Shown: positions 53,346 to 62,752 of the stretch, in pieces
Position numbering within the stretch: the first letter of the stretch is position 1
Layout of the letters: each line of letters opens with the position of its first letter
Assembly: GCA_024742705.1 (NCBI GenBank)
Contig: JANSXZ010000003.1
Location: 1-64,000, forward strand
Source of the DNA: Paracoccaceae bacterium
Lineage (GTDB): Bacteria; Pseudomonadota; Alphaproteobacteria; Rhodobacterales; Rhodobacteraceae
Direction: 5' to 3'
Length of the DNA: 64,000 nucleotides
The notes under the pieces: model-generated
Told to the model about the DNA's origin: nothing
Databases searched by the model: none
Seen by the model: only the letters and a program-made list of their open reading frames with translations
Position numbers and translations under genes: made by a program

Positions 53346-54975
53346 ATCGCCCCGAACCGAATCCGCCGCCCCGCCCACCGCGTCGGCCGGCGCGCTGGCG
53401 CTGGTCTGCGCGTTGCTTCTGGGCGGCTTGGCGGCGGTGTTCGGCCGCGGCCTGACGCTGGCGGCGAACTTCACCCACGACACGCTGGTGTTCTTCGACG
53501 GCATCTACCGGGTCAGCCTCGGACAGGTGCCGCATGTGGATTTCTCGACCCCGGCGGGCGCGCTGTCGTATTGGCTGCCCTATGTCGGCTACCGGATCGC
53601 CGGGCAATATGCCGGATCCATCGAAATGGCATCGCTGGTTCTGGCGGCGGTGGTCCTGCCGGTGTCGGCGCTGCTGCTGTGGCGGCGCTGCAACCTGGTG
53701 CCGGCGGGCCTGATCCTGGCCACGATCGCCGGGCTTCTGGTGATCCCGCTGTTGCCGGGCACCCAGGCGGCCGAGATCTCCAACGCGATGCAGTACAACC
53801 GCTGGGGCTGGGGCCTGCTGATCGCCTGCCTTCTGATCGCATTGCCGCCGGGACGGACGGGCGTGCCGCGCAGCCTTCTGTCGGCGGTTCTGGTGGCCGG
53901 GCTTCTGCTGGCCTTGCTGCTGGTCAAGGTCACGTTCTTTCTGGTGGCGCTGGCGTCCTGCGCGCTGCTGGTAATCTTTGACGATGCGCGCCGGATGCAG
54001 GGGATCGTGGCGGTGGCGCTGTGCCTGCTGGGGCTGGTGGCCATGGCTCTGGTCGCGCCCGAGTTCGCCACCGGCTATGTCGCCGACATCCGCCTGGCGA
54101 TCGAGGCCTCGGGCGCAAGCCGGGGCACCTACGGCCAGACGACCGTGTTCAACACCCAGAGCATCGCCCTGTTCCTTCTGGCGCTCTATGCCCAGAAGCA
54201 GACCAAGGATTTCGACGCGCCGACGCTGGTCTTTGCCTTCTGGATCCTGGTGTCGGGCATCGTGGTGATCGACCAGAACTTTCAGGAAGCCTTCATCGCC
54301 TCGCTTCCGGTGGCCTTTGCCATGATGATCCACGCCGGATACCGGATCGGCGAAGGCAGCCGGCTGGCCAACCGCGTCACCGTGGGCGCGACGATGCTGA
54401 TGCTGCTGCCCTATGCCGCCGATCAGGCGCGGGTGGCGTTGCGATTCGCGATGCCCTCGACAACCGCCCCGGCCATCCATCTGGCCGATATCTCGCTGGA
54501 CGGGATGTATGTGCTGCGCGAACCGGGAGACATCTTCCAGCCCGGCTATGCCGTGCCCGACGACATCCGCGACCTGCCGATGTTCTTCCGCGGGCGCAGC
54601 GCCTTCCAGACGATGCTGCAATCGGAATATGTGCACACGCTGCGCGACGGACATGCGCTGCTGCGCGCCAATGCGGTCGAAGACGAGGTGGTCGTGGCGC
54701 TGGACTTCTACAATCCGTTCCCGATGCTTCTGGATCTGCCGGTGCCGCCGGGCGGGTTTTCGTGGCTGCACCTTGGCCGCAACGTGCACCTGGGCGCGCT
54801 GCCCCCCGCCGAAGAGATGTTCGGACAGGCCACGTTCGTCATGCTGCCTCTGATGTCGATCGAACCGGCGGCCGCGCGGGCGCTGCGCGATCACTATGCC
54901 GGCTATCTCGACAACAGCTTCGCACCCGCCGGGCAGACCGATTTCTGGATCCTGTTGCGCCGCCTGCCCGGCTGA
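53329..54975 (+). CDS. Polytopic membrane protein, GT-C-like, last gene of the glycan cluster
   Basis: A 548-residue protein with about ten hydrophobic helices (first near residues 21-45, last near 345-362) and a large C-terminal soluble part (about 380-548). An acidic loop after the first helix (NFTHDTLVFFDGIYRVSLGQ, then VPHVDFSTP) resembles the catalytic Asp loop of GT-C glycosyltransferases, which use lipid-linked sugars on the periplasmic side. I do not recognise a named family. It overlaps the flavoprotein gene by 17 bases. As last gene of GT2 - flippase candidate - flavoprotein - GT-C it would be the final transferase; the acceptor is unknown. Confidence 0.75.
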   Translation: MPAARRSPRTESAAPPTASAGALALVCALLLGGLAAVFGRGLTLAANFTHDTLVFFDGIYRVSLGQVPHVDFSTPAGALSYWLPYVGYRIAGQYAGSIEMASLVLAAVVLPVSALLLWRRCNLVPAGLILATIAGLLVIPLLPGTQAAEISNAMQYNRWGWGLLIACLLIALPPGRTGVPRSLLSAVLVAGLLLALLLVKVTFFLVALASCALLVIFDDARRMQGIVAVALCLLGLVAMALVAPEFATGYVADIRLAIEASGASRGTYGQTTVFNTQSIALFLLALYAQKQTKDFDAPTLVFAFWILVSGIVVIDQNFQEAFIASLPVAFAMMIHAGYRIGEGSRLANRVTVGATMLMLLPYAADQARVALRFAMPSTTAPAIHLADISLDGMYVLREPGDIFQPGYAVPDDIRDLPMFFRGRSAFQTMLQSEYVHTLRDGHALLRANAVEDEVVVALDFYNPFPMLLDLPVPPGGFSWLHLGRNVHLGALPPAEEMFGQATFVMLPLMSIEPAAARALRDHYAGYLDNSFAPAGQTDFWILLRRLPG

Positions 54976-55067
54976 CCGCCAAAGCCAGAGGTTTACACCC
55001 CCGCGCCGCCGCGCCAGAATTGGCGCAGCCCCGGCACGTCGCCGCGCCAACAGCAGGATGTAACCCG

Positions 55068-57398
55068 ATGACCGCCTTTGCACTTTCCGGCCTCAACGCC
55101 CCGGCCAGCATCGCGATTGACCGCTGGGGCATGGCCCACATCCGCGCCGAAACCGCGCGGGATGCCTTTTTCGTCCAGGGGTTCAACGCCGCGCGCGACC
55201 GGTTGTGGCAGATCGACCTGTGGCGCAAGCGCGGTCTGGGGCTGTTGGCGGCGGATTTCGGGCCCGGCTACCTGATGCAGGACCGCGCCGCGCGGCTGTT
55301 GCTGTTTCGCGGCGACATGGCGGCCGAATGGGCGGCCTATGGCAGCGACTCCCGGGAGATCTGCACCGCCTTTTCCGAAGGGATCAACGCCGCCATCGAT
55401 CAGGTGTTGGCCGGCGCCCTGCCGATGCCGCCGGAATTCACCCGGATGCAGACCCGGCCCGCCCATTGGGCACCCGAGGACGTGGTGCGCATCCGCACCC
55501 ATTGCCTGACGCGCAACGCCGGGTCCGAACTGGCGCGGTCGCTGGTGCACCGGATGGCCGATCCCGAGGTCGATCTGCTGCGTTGGCCGCTGGCGCCCGA
55601 CGTGCCCGAAGACGAATGGCAGGTGGCCGATCCCGCGATCCTGCCCGCAGATGCGCTGGCGGTGATGGAACTGGCCACCGCACCGGTGACGTTCTCGCCC
55701 GAAAGGCTGGCCGCGCGGCTGGACGAGGCGGCGCTGTGGTCGGGCGTGGACGCCGCGCAACGGGTGCGGCGCCGCGAGGCCACCGAAATGGAGGGCTCGA
55801 ACAACTGGGCCATCGCCCCGGCGCATACCGCCAGCGGGCGGGCGATCATGGCCTCGGATCCGCACCGCGCCCACGCGGCCCCATCGCTGCGCTACATGGT
55901 CCATCTGACCGCGCCCGGCATGGATCTGATCGGGGCCGGCGAACCTTCGTCGCCGGGGATCATGATGGGCCACAACGGGACCGCGTCGTTCAGCCTGACG
56001 ATCTTCTGCGCCGATCAGGAGGACGTGATGGTGTATCGGACGGATCCCGAAGCGCCGCGGCGCTATCTGCACGACGGCGGCTATGCGGAAATGCACGAGA
56101 TTTCCGAAACCTTCGCGGTCAGGGGCGCGCCCGACCAGCGGCTGACGCTGCGGTTCACCCGGCACGGGCCGGTGATCCACGAGGATCCCGCGCGCGGCCT
56201 CGCGCTGGCGCTGCGCACCGTCTTCAGCGAACCGGGCACCGCCCCCTACCTGTGCAGCCTGAAATCCATGCGCAGCCAGACGATGGACGATTTCCGCGCG
56301 GCGGTGACCACATGGGGCGCGCCGTCGGTCAACCTGATCTATGCCGATACCGCCGGCGACATCTGCTGGCAGCCGGCGGCCTATGTGCCCCGGCGCGAGG
56401 GCTGGCGCGGGCTGTTGCCGGTCGCGGGCGACGGGCGTCACGAATGGCAGGGTTTCCTGACAGCCGCCGATCTGCCGGCGCGGATCAACCCCGATTGCGG
56501 CTTCGTGCATTCGGCCAATGAAATGAACCTGCCCGGCGATTGGGATCACGACGCGGCGCCGATCGGCTACGAGTGGTTTCAGGACGGCCGCGCCGATCGC
56601 ATCGCCGCACGCATCGCCGCCGGCGCGGCACGGGATCTGGCCGGCAACCGGGCCTTGCAGACCGACACGCATTCGGCGCTGGCGGCGCGGATGCTCGCCA
56701 TGATCCCCGACAGCGCACCAGAGCCGGCCCGCGCGCTGCTGGGGGAATGGAACGCCTGCTCGGAAGCCGGATCGGCGGCGGCGCTGCTCTATGAGATGTG
56801 GTTTTCGGGGCACCTGCGGCCGGCGCTTCTGGCCCGCGTCGCCCCCGATCCGGCGTTGCGCGCGCTGTTGCATCCCGGCAATTCAGCGACGGTGGTTCGG
56901 CTGCTGGAGGGCGCGCACCCCGGCCTGGCCCGGCGCGCCGGCGTGGCCGCGCCCGCCGACCGCGCGGCGCTTCTGGCCGATACGCTGGCATCGGCCTGGC
57001 GTGAGGCATCCGAACGCTTTGGCGCCGACAGCGCGGCATGGCGCTGGGGCGATCTGCACAAGGGGTATTTCAACCACGCGCTGACCCCGCTGGGTGCAAC
57101 CCAGGATGCCGGGCCCGTGGCCAAGGGCGGCGGCGCCACGTCGGTGATGCTGGCGCATTACGACGCCGCCGACTACCGCGTGACCATTGGCGCATCGGTG
57201 CGGATGGTGGTGGACGTGGGCGCATGGGACAACAGCGTCTGGATCAACGCGCCCGGACAATCGGGCCTGCCCGACAGCCCGCATTATGCCGATCTGATGC
57301 CGTTGTGGGCACGCGGCGACTATGTACCGATGCCCTATACGCGCGCCGCCGTCGATGCGGCCACCGTGGCGCTGATCGAACTTAGGCCCGCCGGCTAG
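55068..57398 (+). CDS. Penicillin acylase-family Ntn hydrolase, apparently without signal peptide
   Basis: A 776-residue proenzyme of the penicillin G acylase / AHL acylase superfamily. The self-cleavage and nucleophile site is EGSNNWAIAP, placing Ser244 as the N-terminal nucleophile of the beta chain, so the alpha chain and spacer occupy residues 1-243. Other conserved parts are DPHRAHAAPSLRYMVHL and GHNGTASFSLTIF. Most relatives are periplasmic, but this N-terminus (MTAFALSGLN...SIAIDRWGM) has no signal peptide, suggesting cytosolic action. Substrates could be N-acyl homoserine lactones, beta-lactams or other amides. The gene shares its CTAG stop with convergent purN. Confidence 0.85.
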   Translation: MTAFALSGLNAPASIAIDRWGMAHIRAETARDAFFVQGFNAARDRLWQIDLWRKRGLGLLAADFGPGYLMQDRAARLLLFRGDMAAEWAAYGSDSREICTAFSEGINAAIDQVLAGALPMPPEFTRMQTRPAHWAPEDVVRIRTHCLTRNAGSELARSLVHRMADPEVDLLRWPLAPDVPEDEWQVADPAILPADALAVMELATAPVTFSPERLAARLDEAALWSGVDAAQRVRRREATEMEGSNNWAIAPAHTASGRAIMASDPHRAHAAPSLRYMVHLTAPGMDLIGAGEPSSPGIMMGHNGTASFSLTIFCADQEDVMVYRTDPEAPRRYLHDGGYAEMHEISETFAVRGAPDQRLTLRFTRHGPVIHEDPARGLALALRTVFSEPGTAPYLCSLKSMRSQTMDDFRAAVTTWGAPSVNLIYADTAGDICWQPAAYVPRREGWRGLLPVAGDGRHEWQGFLTAADLPARINPDCGFVHSANEMNLPGDWDHDAAPIGYEWFQDGRADRIAARIAAGAARDLAGNRALQTDTHSALAARMLAMIPDSAPEPARALLGEWNACSEAGSAAALLYEMWFSGHLRPALLARVAPDPALRALLHPGNSATVVRLLEGAHPGLARRAGVAAPADRAALLADTLASAWREASERFGADSAAWRWGDLHKGYFNHALTPLGATQDAGPVAKGGGATSVMLAHYDAADYRVTIGASVRMVVDVGAWDNSVWINAPGQSGLPDSPHYADLMPLWARGDYVPMPYTRAAVDAATVALIELRPAG

Positions 57399-57988
57399 AC
57401 GAGATCCAGCCGGGTTCGATCGCCGCCCGCAAAGCGGCGCAGAACCGCGGGGTACAGCCTGTGTTCAAGGGTCAGAACCCGCGCGGCGAGGGTTTCGGCG
57501 GTGTCGTCGGGCTGTACCTGCAACCGCGCCTGGCCAAGGATCGGGCCGTCGTCCAGCGCGGCGGTCACTTCATGCACGCTGCAGCCGTGTTCGGTGTCTC
57601 CCGCCTGCAATGCCCGGCGATGCGTGTGCAGCCCCTTGTGAAGCGGCAGAAGCGAGGGGTGTATGTTCAGCATCCGGCCCTGCCATCGCGCAACGAATTC
57701 GCCCGTCAGCACGCGCATGAAACCGGCAAGGCAGACGATATCGGGGCGCACCGCCATCAGCGGCCGCAGCAGCTGGGCCTCGAAGGCCGCGCGATCCGCG
57801 CCATAGGGCCGGTGATCGACAGCGGCGACCGTCACGCCGCGGGCCTGCGCGCGCGCCAGCGCCGGCGCGGCCGGATCGTTCGACAGAACCAGCGCGGGCC
57901 GCGCGGGATGGTCGCCCGTCATGCTGTCGATCAGCGCCAGCATGTTGGATCCGCCGCCCGATACCAGGATGGCGACGCGCGCGGCCAT
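57395..57988 (-). CDS. purN: Phosphoribosylglycinamide formyltransferase (GART)
   Basis: A 197-residue enzyme adding the formyl group from 10-formyl-tetrahydrofolate to GAR in purine synthesis. VAILVSGGGSNMLALIDSM (5-23) is the substrate loop, CLAGFMRVLTGEFV leads to the catalytic Asn-His-Asp part, where LNIHPSLLPLHKG carries the His, and the Asp lies in ALDDGPILGQA. Its ATG overlaps the purM stop by one base (TGATG), so the two are co-translated. It is convergent with the acylase, sharing CTAG. Confidence 0.94.
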   Translation of the reverse strand: MAARVAILVSGGGSNMLALIDSMTGDHPARPALVLSNDPAAPALARAQARGVTVAAVDHRPYGADRAAFEAQLLRPLMAVRPDIVCLAGFMRVLTGEFVARWQGRMLNIHPSLLPLHKGLHTHRRALQAGDTEHGCSVHEVTAALDDGPILGQARLQVQPDDTAETLAARVLTLEHRLYPAVLRRFAGGDRTRLDLV

Positions 57989-59043
57989 CAGGTCAGCCGG
58001 CCGTCATAGCGCACGCCGGCGCCCGGCTCGACCTTGCCCAGCGGCACGACGGTTTCGCCGGCGTCGCGCAGCACCCGGCTCAGCGCGGTGGCCCGGTCGG
58101 CGGCGACCACGGCGACCATGCCGATGCCACAGTTGAAGGTTTTCAGCATCTCGTCGCCGGCGATCCCGCCCGTCTGCGCCAGCCATGCAAAGACCGGCGG
58201 CAAACGCCAGGCCGTCAGGTCGATCCGCGCGCCCAGACCTTCGGGCAGGATGCGCGGCAGCTTCTCGGACAGCCCCCCGCCGGTGAAATGAGCAAGTCCG
58301 TGCACACCGCCGGCCCGCCTCGCCGACAGCGCCGGGCGCACATAAAGCCGCGTGGGCGCCAGCAGCGCGTCGCCCAGGCTGCCGGCAGCGTCCCCGAAGG
58401 GCACCGGATCCTGCCAGCCCAGCCCCGAAATCTCGACCACCCGTCGCACCAGCGAATAGCCGTTCGAATGCACCCCGTCGCTGGCAAGGCCCAGCAGAAC
58501 GTCGCCCTCGGCCACCGCTTCGGGCAAGGCGGCGCCGCGTTCCATCGCGCCCACAGCGAACCCCGCCAGATCGAAGTCGCCAGCCGGGTACATCCCCGGC
58601 ATTTCCGCGGTTTCCCCGCCGATCAGCGCCGCACCCGAGCGGACACAGCCTTCGGCGATGCCTTCGACGATGCGCGCGGCGGTGTCCGTCTCCAGCTTGC
58701 CTGTGGCGAAGTAATCGAGGAAAAACAGCGGCTCTGCCCCCTGGCACACCAGATCGTTGACGCACATGGCCACCAGATCAATGCCGACGCCATCGACGTT
58801 CGCGGTGTCTATGGCGATGCGCAGCTTGGTGCCCACCCCATCGGTGGCGGCCACCAGCACCGGATCGCTGAAGCCCGCGGCGCGCAGATCGAAAAGCGCG
58901 CCAAAGCCGCCCAGCCCCGACATCACGCCCGGCCGCGCGGTTCGCGCCGCGGCCGGCTTGATCCGGTCGACCAGGGCGTTGCCCGCGTCGATATCCACTC
59001 CGGCGGCCGCGTAGGTCAGCCCGTTCTTGCCTGTTTCGGTCAT
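57988..59043 (-). CDS. purM: Phosphoribosylformylglycinamidine cyclo-ligase (AIRS)
   Basis: A 351-residue ATP-dependent enzyme closing the imidazole ring of aminoimidazole ribotide. Family segments include [20 protein letters not shown] at the start, [14 protein letters not shown], the [23 protein letters not shown] run in two parts, and [23 protein letters not shown]. The ATG at 59043 is preceded by AGGGGG. With purN it forms a two-gene unit; purD lies 21 kb away on the other strand. Confidence 0.96.
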   Translation of the reverse strand: MTETGKNGLTYAAAGVDIDAGNALVDRIKPAAARTARPGVMSGLGGFGALFDLRAAGFSDPVLVAATDGVGTKLRIAIDTANVDGVGIDLVAMCVNDLVCQGAEPLFFLDYFATGKLETDTAARIVEGIAEGCVRSGAALIGGETAEMPGMYPAGDFDLAGFAVGAMERGAALPEAVAEGDVLLGLASDGVHSNGYSLVRRVVEISGLGWQDPVPFGDAAGSLGDALLAPTRLYVRPALSARRAGGVHGLAHFTGGGLSEKLPRILPEGLGARIDLTAWRLPPVFAWLAQTGGIAGDEMLKTFNCGIGMVAVVAADRATALSRVLRDAGETVVPLGKVEPGAGVRYDGRLT

Positions 59044-59162
59044 GCGCACCCCCTGTCCGGCGTCAGTTGGGGGGTTAGAGCATCGGGCGACCTGCTGCAA
59101 CACCCCGCGCATACCCCGACGCCGCACCCCCGCACCCGCTCCCGGCGCGGCGGCACGCCGGC

Positions 59163-60353
59163 CTAGAGCGCGTGCACCTTCTTCCAGTCACGCTTGATCT
59201 TCTTGGCCAGGCTCCATTTGTGCACCTCGGTGGGCCCGTCATAGATGCGGAACGCGCGGATTTCGCGAAACACCTGTTCGACGATGCTGTCGGCGGTCAC
59301 GCCCTGCCCGCCCATCACCTGCACGCAGCGGTCGGCGACGCGCATCAGGGCCTCGGACACGGCGACCTTGGTCATCGAGCTTTCGACCGTGCCCGGTACG
59401 CCGGTGTCCAGCACATCGGCACACCAATAGACCATAAGTTCGGCCTGCTTGAGGTCCATCAGGTTCTCGGCCAGCATGAAGCCGACGCCCTCGTGATCGA
59501 CCAGCGGCTTGCCGAAGGCGTGGCGGCGGTTGGCATAATCCGTCGCGATCTCGTTGGCGCGGATGCACGCGCCCAGCCAGCGCATGCAATGGCTCAGCCG
59601 CGCCGGCGCCAGCCGCACCTGGGCATAGCGGAAACCTTCGCCGGAAGCGCCCAGCATCTGGTCTGCGGGCACCCGCAGGTTGTCGATGCTCACCACCGCA
59701 TGGCCGCCCGGCATCGAACTGTCGATCGTATCCAGAACCCTTTCGATGCGGATCGCCGGATCGGGCAGATCCACCAGGAACATGCAGGCCCCGTCATCGG
59801 ATTTGGCCATGACGATGCCCATGCCGGCCCCTTCGGCGCCGGTAATGTATGTCTTGCGGCCATCGATCACCCAATGGTTGCCATCGGGCCGGCAGGTTGT
59901 CTGCATCATCGAAGGGTCCGAACCCGCGCCGCCATCCTCGGCGGGTTCGGTCATGAAGAACGCCGACCGGATCTCGCCGCTGACCATGCGGCTCAGGAAA
60001 CGGCTCTGCAATTCCGGCGAGGCAACCTTGCCCAGAAGGTACATGTTGCCCTCGTCCGGCGCGCAGGTGTGGCAGGCCAGCGGGCCCAGCGGCGTCAGCC
60101 CCGACCGGATCAGAACCGCCGCAGTCTCGCGCTGGGTGAGATGGGCACCGTCGTCCAGGATATGCGGCGTCAGAACGCCGGCGGCGCGGGCGAGATCCTT
60201 CAGTTCGCGCGACAGCGCCTCGCTGGGGCCGTGCGCGCCCTGCCGGGGATCGCGTTCAAAGCCCATGACGGTTTCGCGCACGAAGCTTTCGACCCGGTCG
60301 GCGATGGCAAGGGCGCGGTCGGAAATCCCCGCGCGTTCCATGTGATAGCTCAT
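59163..60353 (-). CDS. Acyl-CoA dehydrogenase
   Basis: A 396-residue FAD enzyme that introduces an alpha,beta double bond into an acyl-CoA. Conserved stretches are [20 protein letters not shown] (FAD/substrate loop, about 135) and the C-terminal [18 protein letters not shown], which supplies the FAD contact and the base region. The protein resembles the ACAD10/11-type group acting on branched or long substrates. Its ATG overlaps the SDR stop (ATGA), so it is the last gene of GntR - ligase - SDR - dehydrogenase. Electron transfer to ETF is expected. Confidence 0.92.
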   Translation of the reverse strand: MSYHMERAGISDRALAIADRVESFVRETVMGFERDPRQGAHGPSEALSRELKDLARAAGVLTPHILDDGAHLTQRETAAVLIRSGLTPLGPLACHTCAPDEGNMYLLGKVASPELQSRFLSRMVSGEIRSAFFMTEPAEDGGAGSDPSMMQTTCRPDGNHWVIDGRKTYITGAEGAGMGIVMAKSDDGACMFLVDLPDPAIRIERVLDTIDSSMPGGHAVVSIDNLRVPADQMLGASGEGFRYAQVRLAPARLSHCMRWLGACIRANEIATDYANRRHAFGKPLVDHEGVGFMLAENLMDLKQAELMVYWCADVLDTGVPGTVESSMTKVAVSEALMRVADRCVQVMGGQGVTADSIVEQVFREIRAFRIYDGPTEVHKWSLAKKIKRDWKKVHAL

Positions 60354-61111
60354 TTCGGGGCCATCCGGATCGCGCCGTCGAGACGAATCGTTTCGCCGTT
60401 CAGCATGGGGTTCTCGACAATCGCCGCGGCCATGCGGGCAAATTCGGACGGATCGCCCAGGCGGCTGGGAAACGGCACCTGTGCGCCCAGCGAATCCTGC
60501 GCCTCCTGCGGCAGGGACGCCAGCAGCGGTGTCAGGAAAAGGCCCGGCGCGATGGTCATCACGCGGATCCCGTAGCGGGCGAATTCGCGGGCCACCGGCA
60601 GCGTCATGCCGACGATACCGCCCTTGGACGCGGCATAGGCCGCCTGGCCGATCTGGCCTTCGAAGGCGGCGACCGACGCGGTGTTAATGATCACGCCGCG
60701 TTCTTCGCCCACCGGATCGGCGCGATGCAGCGCCGCGGCGAACTTCGACAGAACGTTGAAACTGCCGAACAGGTTGACGTTCACGATCCGGGTGAAATCG
60801 GCCAGCGGGATCGCCGATCCGTCACGGCCCACAACCTTGCCCGGCGGTCCGATGCCGGCGCAGTTGACAAGGATGCGCGCCTTGCCATGCAGACCTTCGG
60901 CGGCGGCGATGGCCTCGTGCACGGCGGTTTCATCGGTGACATCGACGCGAAAGAACGCCCCGTCGATCTCGGCGGCCTTCGCCTCGCCAAGCTCGGCGTT
61001 CATGTCAAAGATCGCAACCCGCGCCCCCCGCGCCGCCAGCAATTCGGCCGTGGCACCACCGAGCCCCGAAGCGCCTCCGGTCACGATGGCCGCCTGATCC
61101 TGAATGTCCAT
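60350..61111 (-). CDS. Short-chain dehydrogenase, 3-hydroxyacyl-CoA dehydrogenase type II-like
   Basis: A 253-residue NAD-dependent SDR. Cofactor motif TGGASGLGGATAELLAARG (9-27), NCAGIG near 90 and catalytic YAASKGGIVGM near 163-173 are visible, with Ser in NTASVAAFEGQIGQ. The GLGGATA motif and the MNAELG-type Asp for NAD match human HSD17B10-like 3-hydroxy-2-methylacyl-CoA dehydrogenases. GGGAGAAGACAA precedes the ATG. Its position between an acyl-CoA ligase and an acyl-CoA dehydrogenase supports an acyl-CoA oxidation role. Confidence 0.9.
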   Translation of the reverse strand: MDIQDQAAIVTGGASGLGGATAELLAARGARVAIFDMNAELGEAKAAEIDGAFFRVDVTDETAVHEAIAAAEGLHGKARILVNCAGIGPPGKVVGRDGSAIPLADFTRIVNVNLFGSFNVLSKFAAALHRADPVGEERGVIINTASVAAFEGQIGQAAYAASKGGIVGMTLPVAREFARYGIRVMTIAPGLFLTPLLASLPQEAQDSLGAQVPFPSRLGDPSEFARMAAAIVENPMLNGETIRLDGAIRMAPK

Positions 61112-61126
61112 TTGTCTTCTCCCGGT

Positions 61127-62752
61127 TTATTGGTCGGTTGCTTCGGTCGGATGCGGCGGGTCGAGAAACCCCAGGGCCGCGCGAATGTCGCGCTTGAGGA
61201 TCTTCCCGTTGGCGTTGCGCGGCAGAAGTTCGGCGCCGATCGAATAGCTTTCGGGGCATTGATAGTCAGCCAGCCGCGCGGCGCAATAGTCGCGTAGCGC
61301 GGTTTCGTCGATGCCTGCGGGCCCGACGGACACCGCCGCATGCACCCTTTCGCCCAGCACCGGGCAGGGTTTGGCCACCACCGCCGCCTCGATCACGCCG
61401 GGATAGGCCGTCAGCAGGCTTTCGACCTGGGCGGTGTAGATCTTGTGCCCACCCCGGTTCACCATGTCCTTCTTGCGATCCAGCACATGCACATAGCCAT
61501 CGGCGTCGATCATGCCGATGTCGCCGGATTTCCAGAAACCGGCGGCGAATTCGCGGGCGTCGGCCTGCGGGTTGCGCCAATAGCCCGGCACCACCATCGC
61601 GCCGCGTATCCACAGCTCGCCCGAGGTTCCGCGCGGCACCTCGCGGCCGGTGTCGTCCATCGCAAGTATCTCGGCGCCGGGCACCGGACGGCCAACCGAA
61701 AGGCGGCGCGCGGCGGTCTGGTCGGCGGGCATGATCGTTGCCGGCGACGTGGTTTCCGTGGCGCCATAGGCGTTCATCAACCCAAGCCCCGGCAAGGCCT
61801 GCGCCAGCCTTTCGATGGTGGCCGCCGGCATCGGCGCCCCGCCATATCCCCCCACCCGCCAGGCGCCCAGATCGTAATCGGACAGGTCGGTCTGGTGCAG
61901 GCACAGATTGTACATCGCCGGCACCATCAGCGAACAGGTCATGCGCTCGGCGGCGGCCAGTTCCAGAAACCGCGCCGCCTTGAACTCGCGCATCGCCACC
62001 ACCGTGCCGCCGGCGTGGATCAGGCTGTGGATCCCCGCCACAAGGCCGGTCACATGGTTCATCGGTACGGTCACCACCGTGGTATCGTCGGGGCCCAGTT
62101 CCATCGTGGAGACGAAATTGCCCGCCGAATGCACAATCCCCAACCCGGTCAGAACCGCCCCCTTCGGCGTGCCCGTGGTGCCCGAGGTATAAAGGATCGT
62201 GGCGGGGTCTTCCTCGGGGGTGTCGACGGCCGGCGCGATGCGGTCGGAGGCACGAAGATCGGCATAGTCCGACCATCCCTCAACCCCGCCTTCGGCAATC
62301 CGCGCGCTCAGGTCCGGGGTTTCACCCGGCGCTGGCACCAGCGCGGTCAGCGCGGCCTCGGCGATCAACGCGCGGGCCCCGGAATTCACCAGAGCATGGC
62401 GGATGCCCGGCATCTGTTCGCGGATGCTGAGCGGAACCGTCACCGCCCCCAGCCGCGCGGCCGCGTAAAGCACGGTGAGAAAGGTGAGCCCGTTGCCCAG
62501 CAGCATCGCCACCCGGTCGCCGGGGCCGACGCCCAGATCGGCCAGCCCGGCGGCCACGCGCCCGGTTTCGTCGGCGAAGGCCGCATAGCTCAGCCGGCGC
62601 GCACCGCAAACCACCGCGACGCGGTCGGGATCGCGCGCCACGGATTGCGCCAACAGATCGTGCACGTTGGCCGGACGGGTCGCATGGCAGGCGACGACAC
62701 GATCGCCATAGTGGCGCTCCATGCGCAGCGGCGGAATTTCGGCCATGGGCAT
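61127..62752 (-). CDS. AMP-forming acyl-CoA synthetase
   Basis: A 541-residue ANL-superfamily ligase that activates a carboxylic acid as the adenylate and transfers it to CoA. The P-loop-like motif is ILYTSGTTGTPKGAVLTG (about 185-202), followed by NAYGATETTSPATIM, WKSGDIGMIDADGYV and the C-terminal catalytic Lys in NANGKILKRDIR. Its ATG overlaps the GntR gene stop by one base (TGATG). The substrate is unknown; branched, aromatic or medium-chain acids would fit with the dehydrogenase next to it. Confidence 0.9.
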   Translation of the reverse strand: MPMAEIPPLRMERHYGDRVVACHATRPANVHDLLAQSVARDPDRVAVVCGARRLSYAAFADETGRVAAGLADLGVGPGDRVAMLLGNGLTFLTVLYAAARLGAVTVPLSIREQMPGIRHALVNSGARALIAEAALTALVPAPGETPDLSARIAEGGVEGWSDYADLRASDRIAPAVDTPEEDPATILYTSGTTGTPKGAVLTGLGIVHSAGNFVSTMELGPDDTTVVTVPMNHVTGLVAGIHSLIHAGGTVVAMREFKAARFLELAAAERMTCSLMVPAMYNLCLHQTDLSDYDLGAWRVGGYGGAPMPAATIERLAQALPGLGLMNAYGATETTSPATIMPADQTAARRLSVGRPVPGAEILAMDDTGREVPRGTSGELWIRGAMVVPGYWRNPQADAREFAAGFWKSGDIGMIDADGYVHVLDRKKDMVNRGGHKIYTAQVESLLTAYPGVIEAAVVAKPCPVLGERVHAAVSVGPAGIDETALRDYCAARLADYQCPESYSIGAELLPRNANGKILKRDIRAALGFLDPPHPTEATDQ

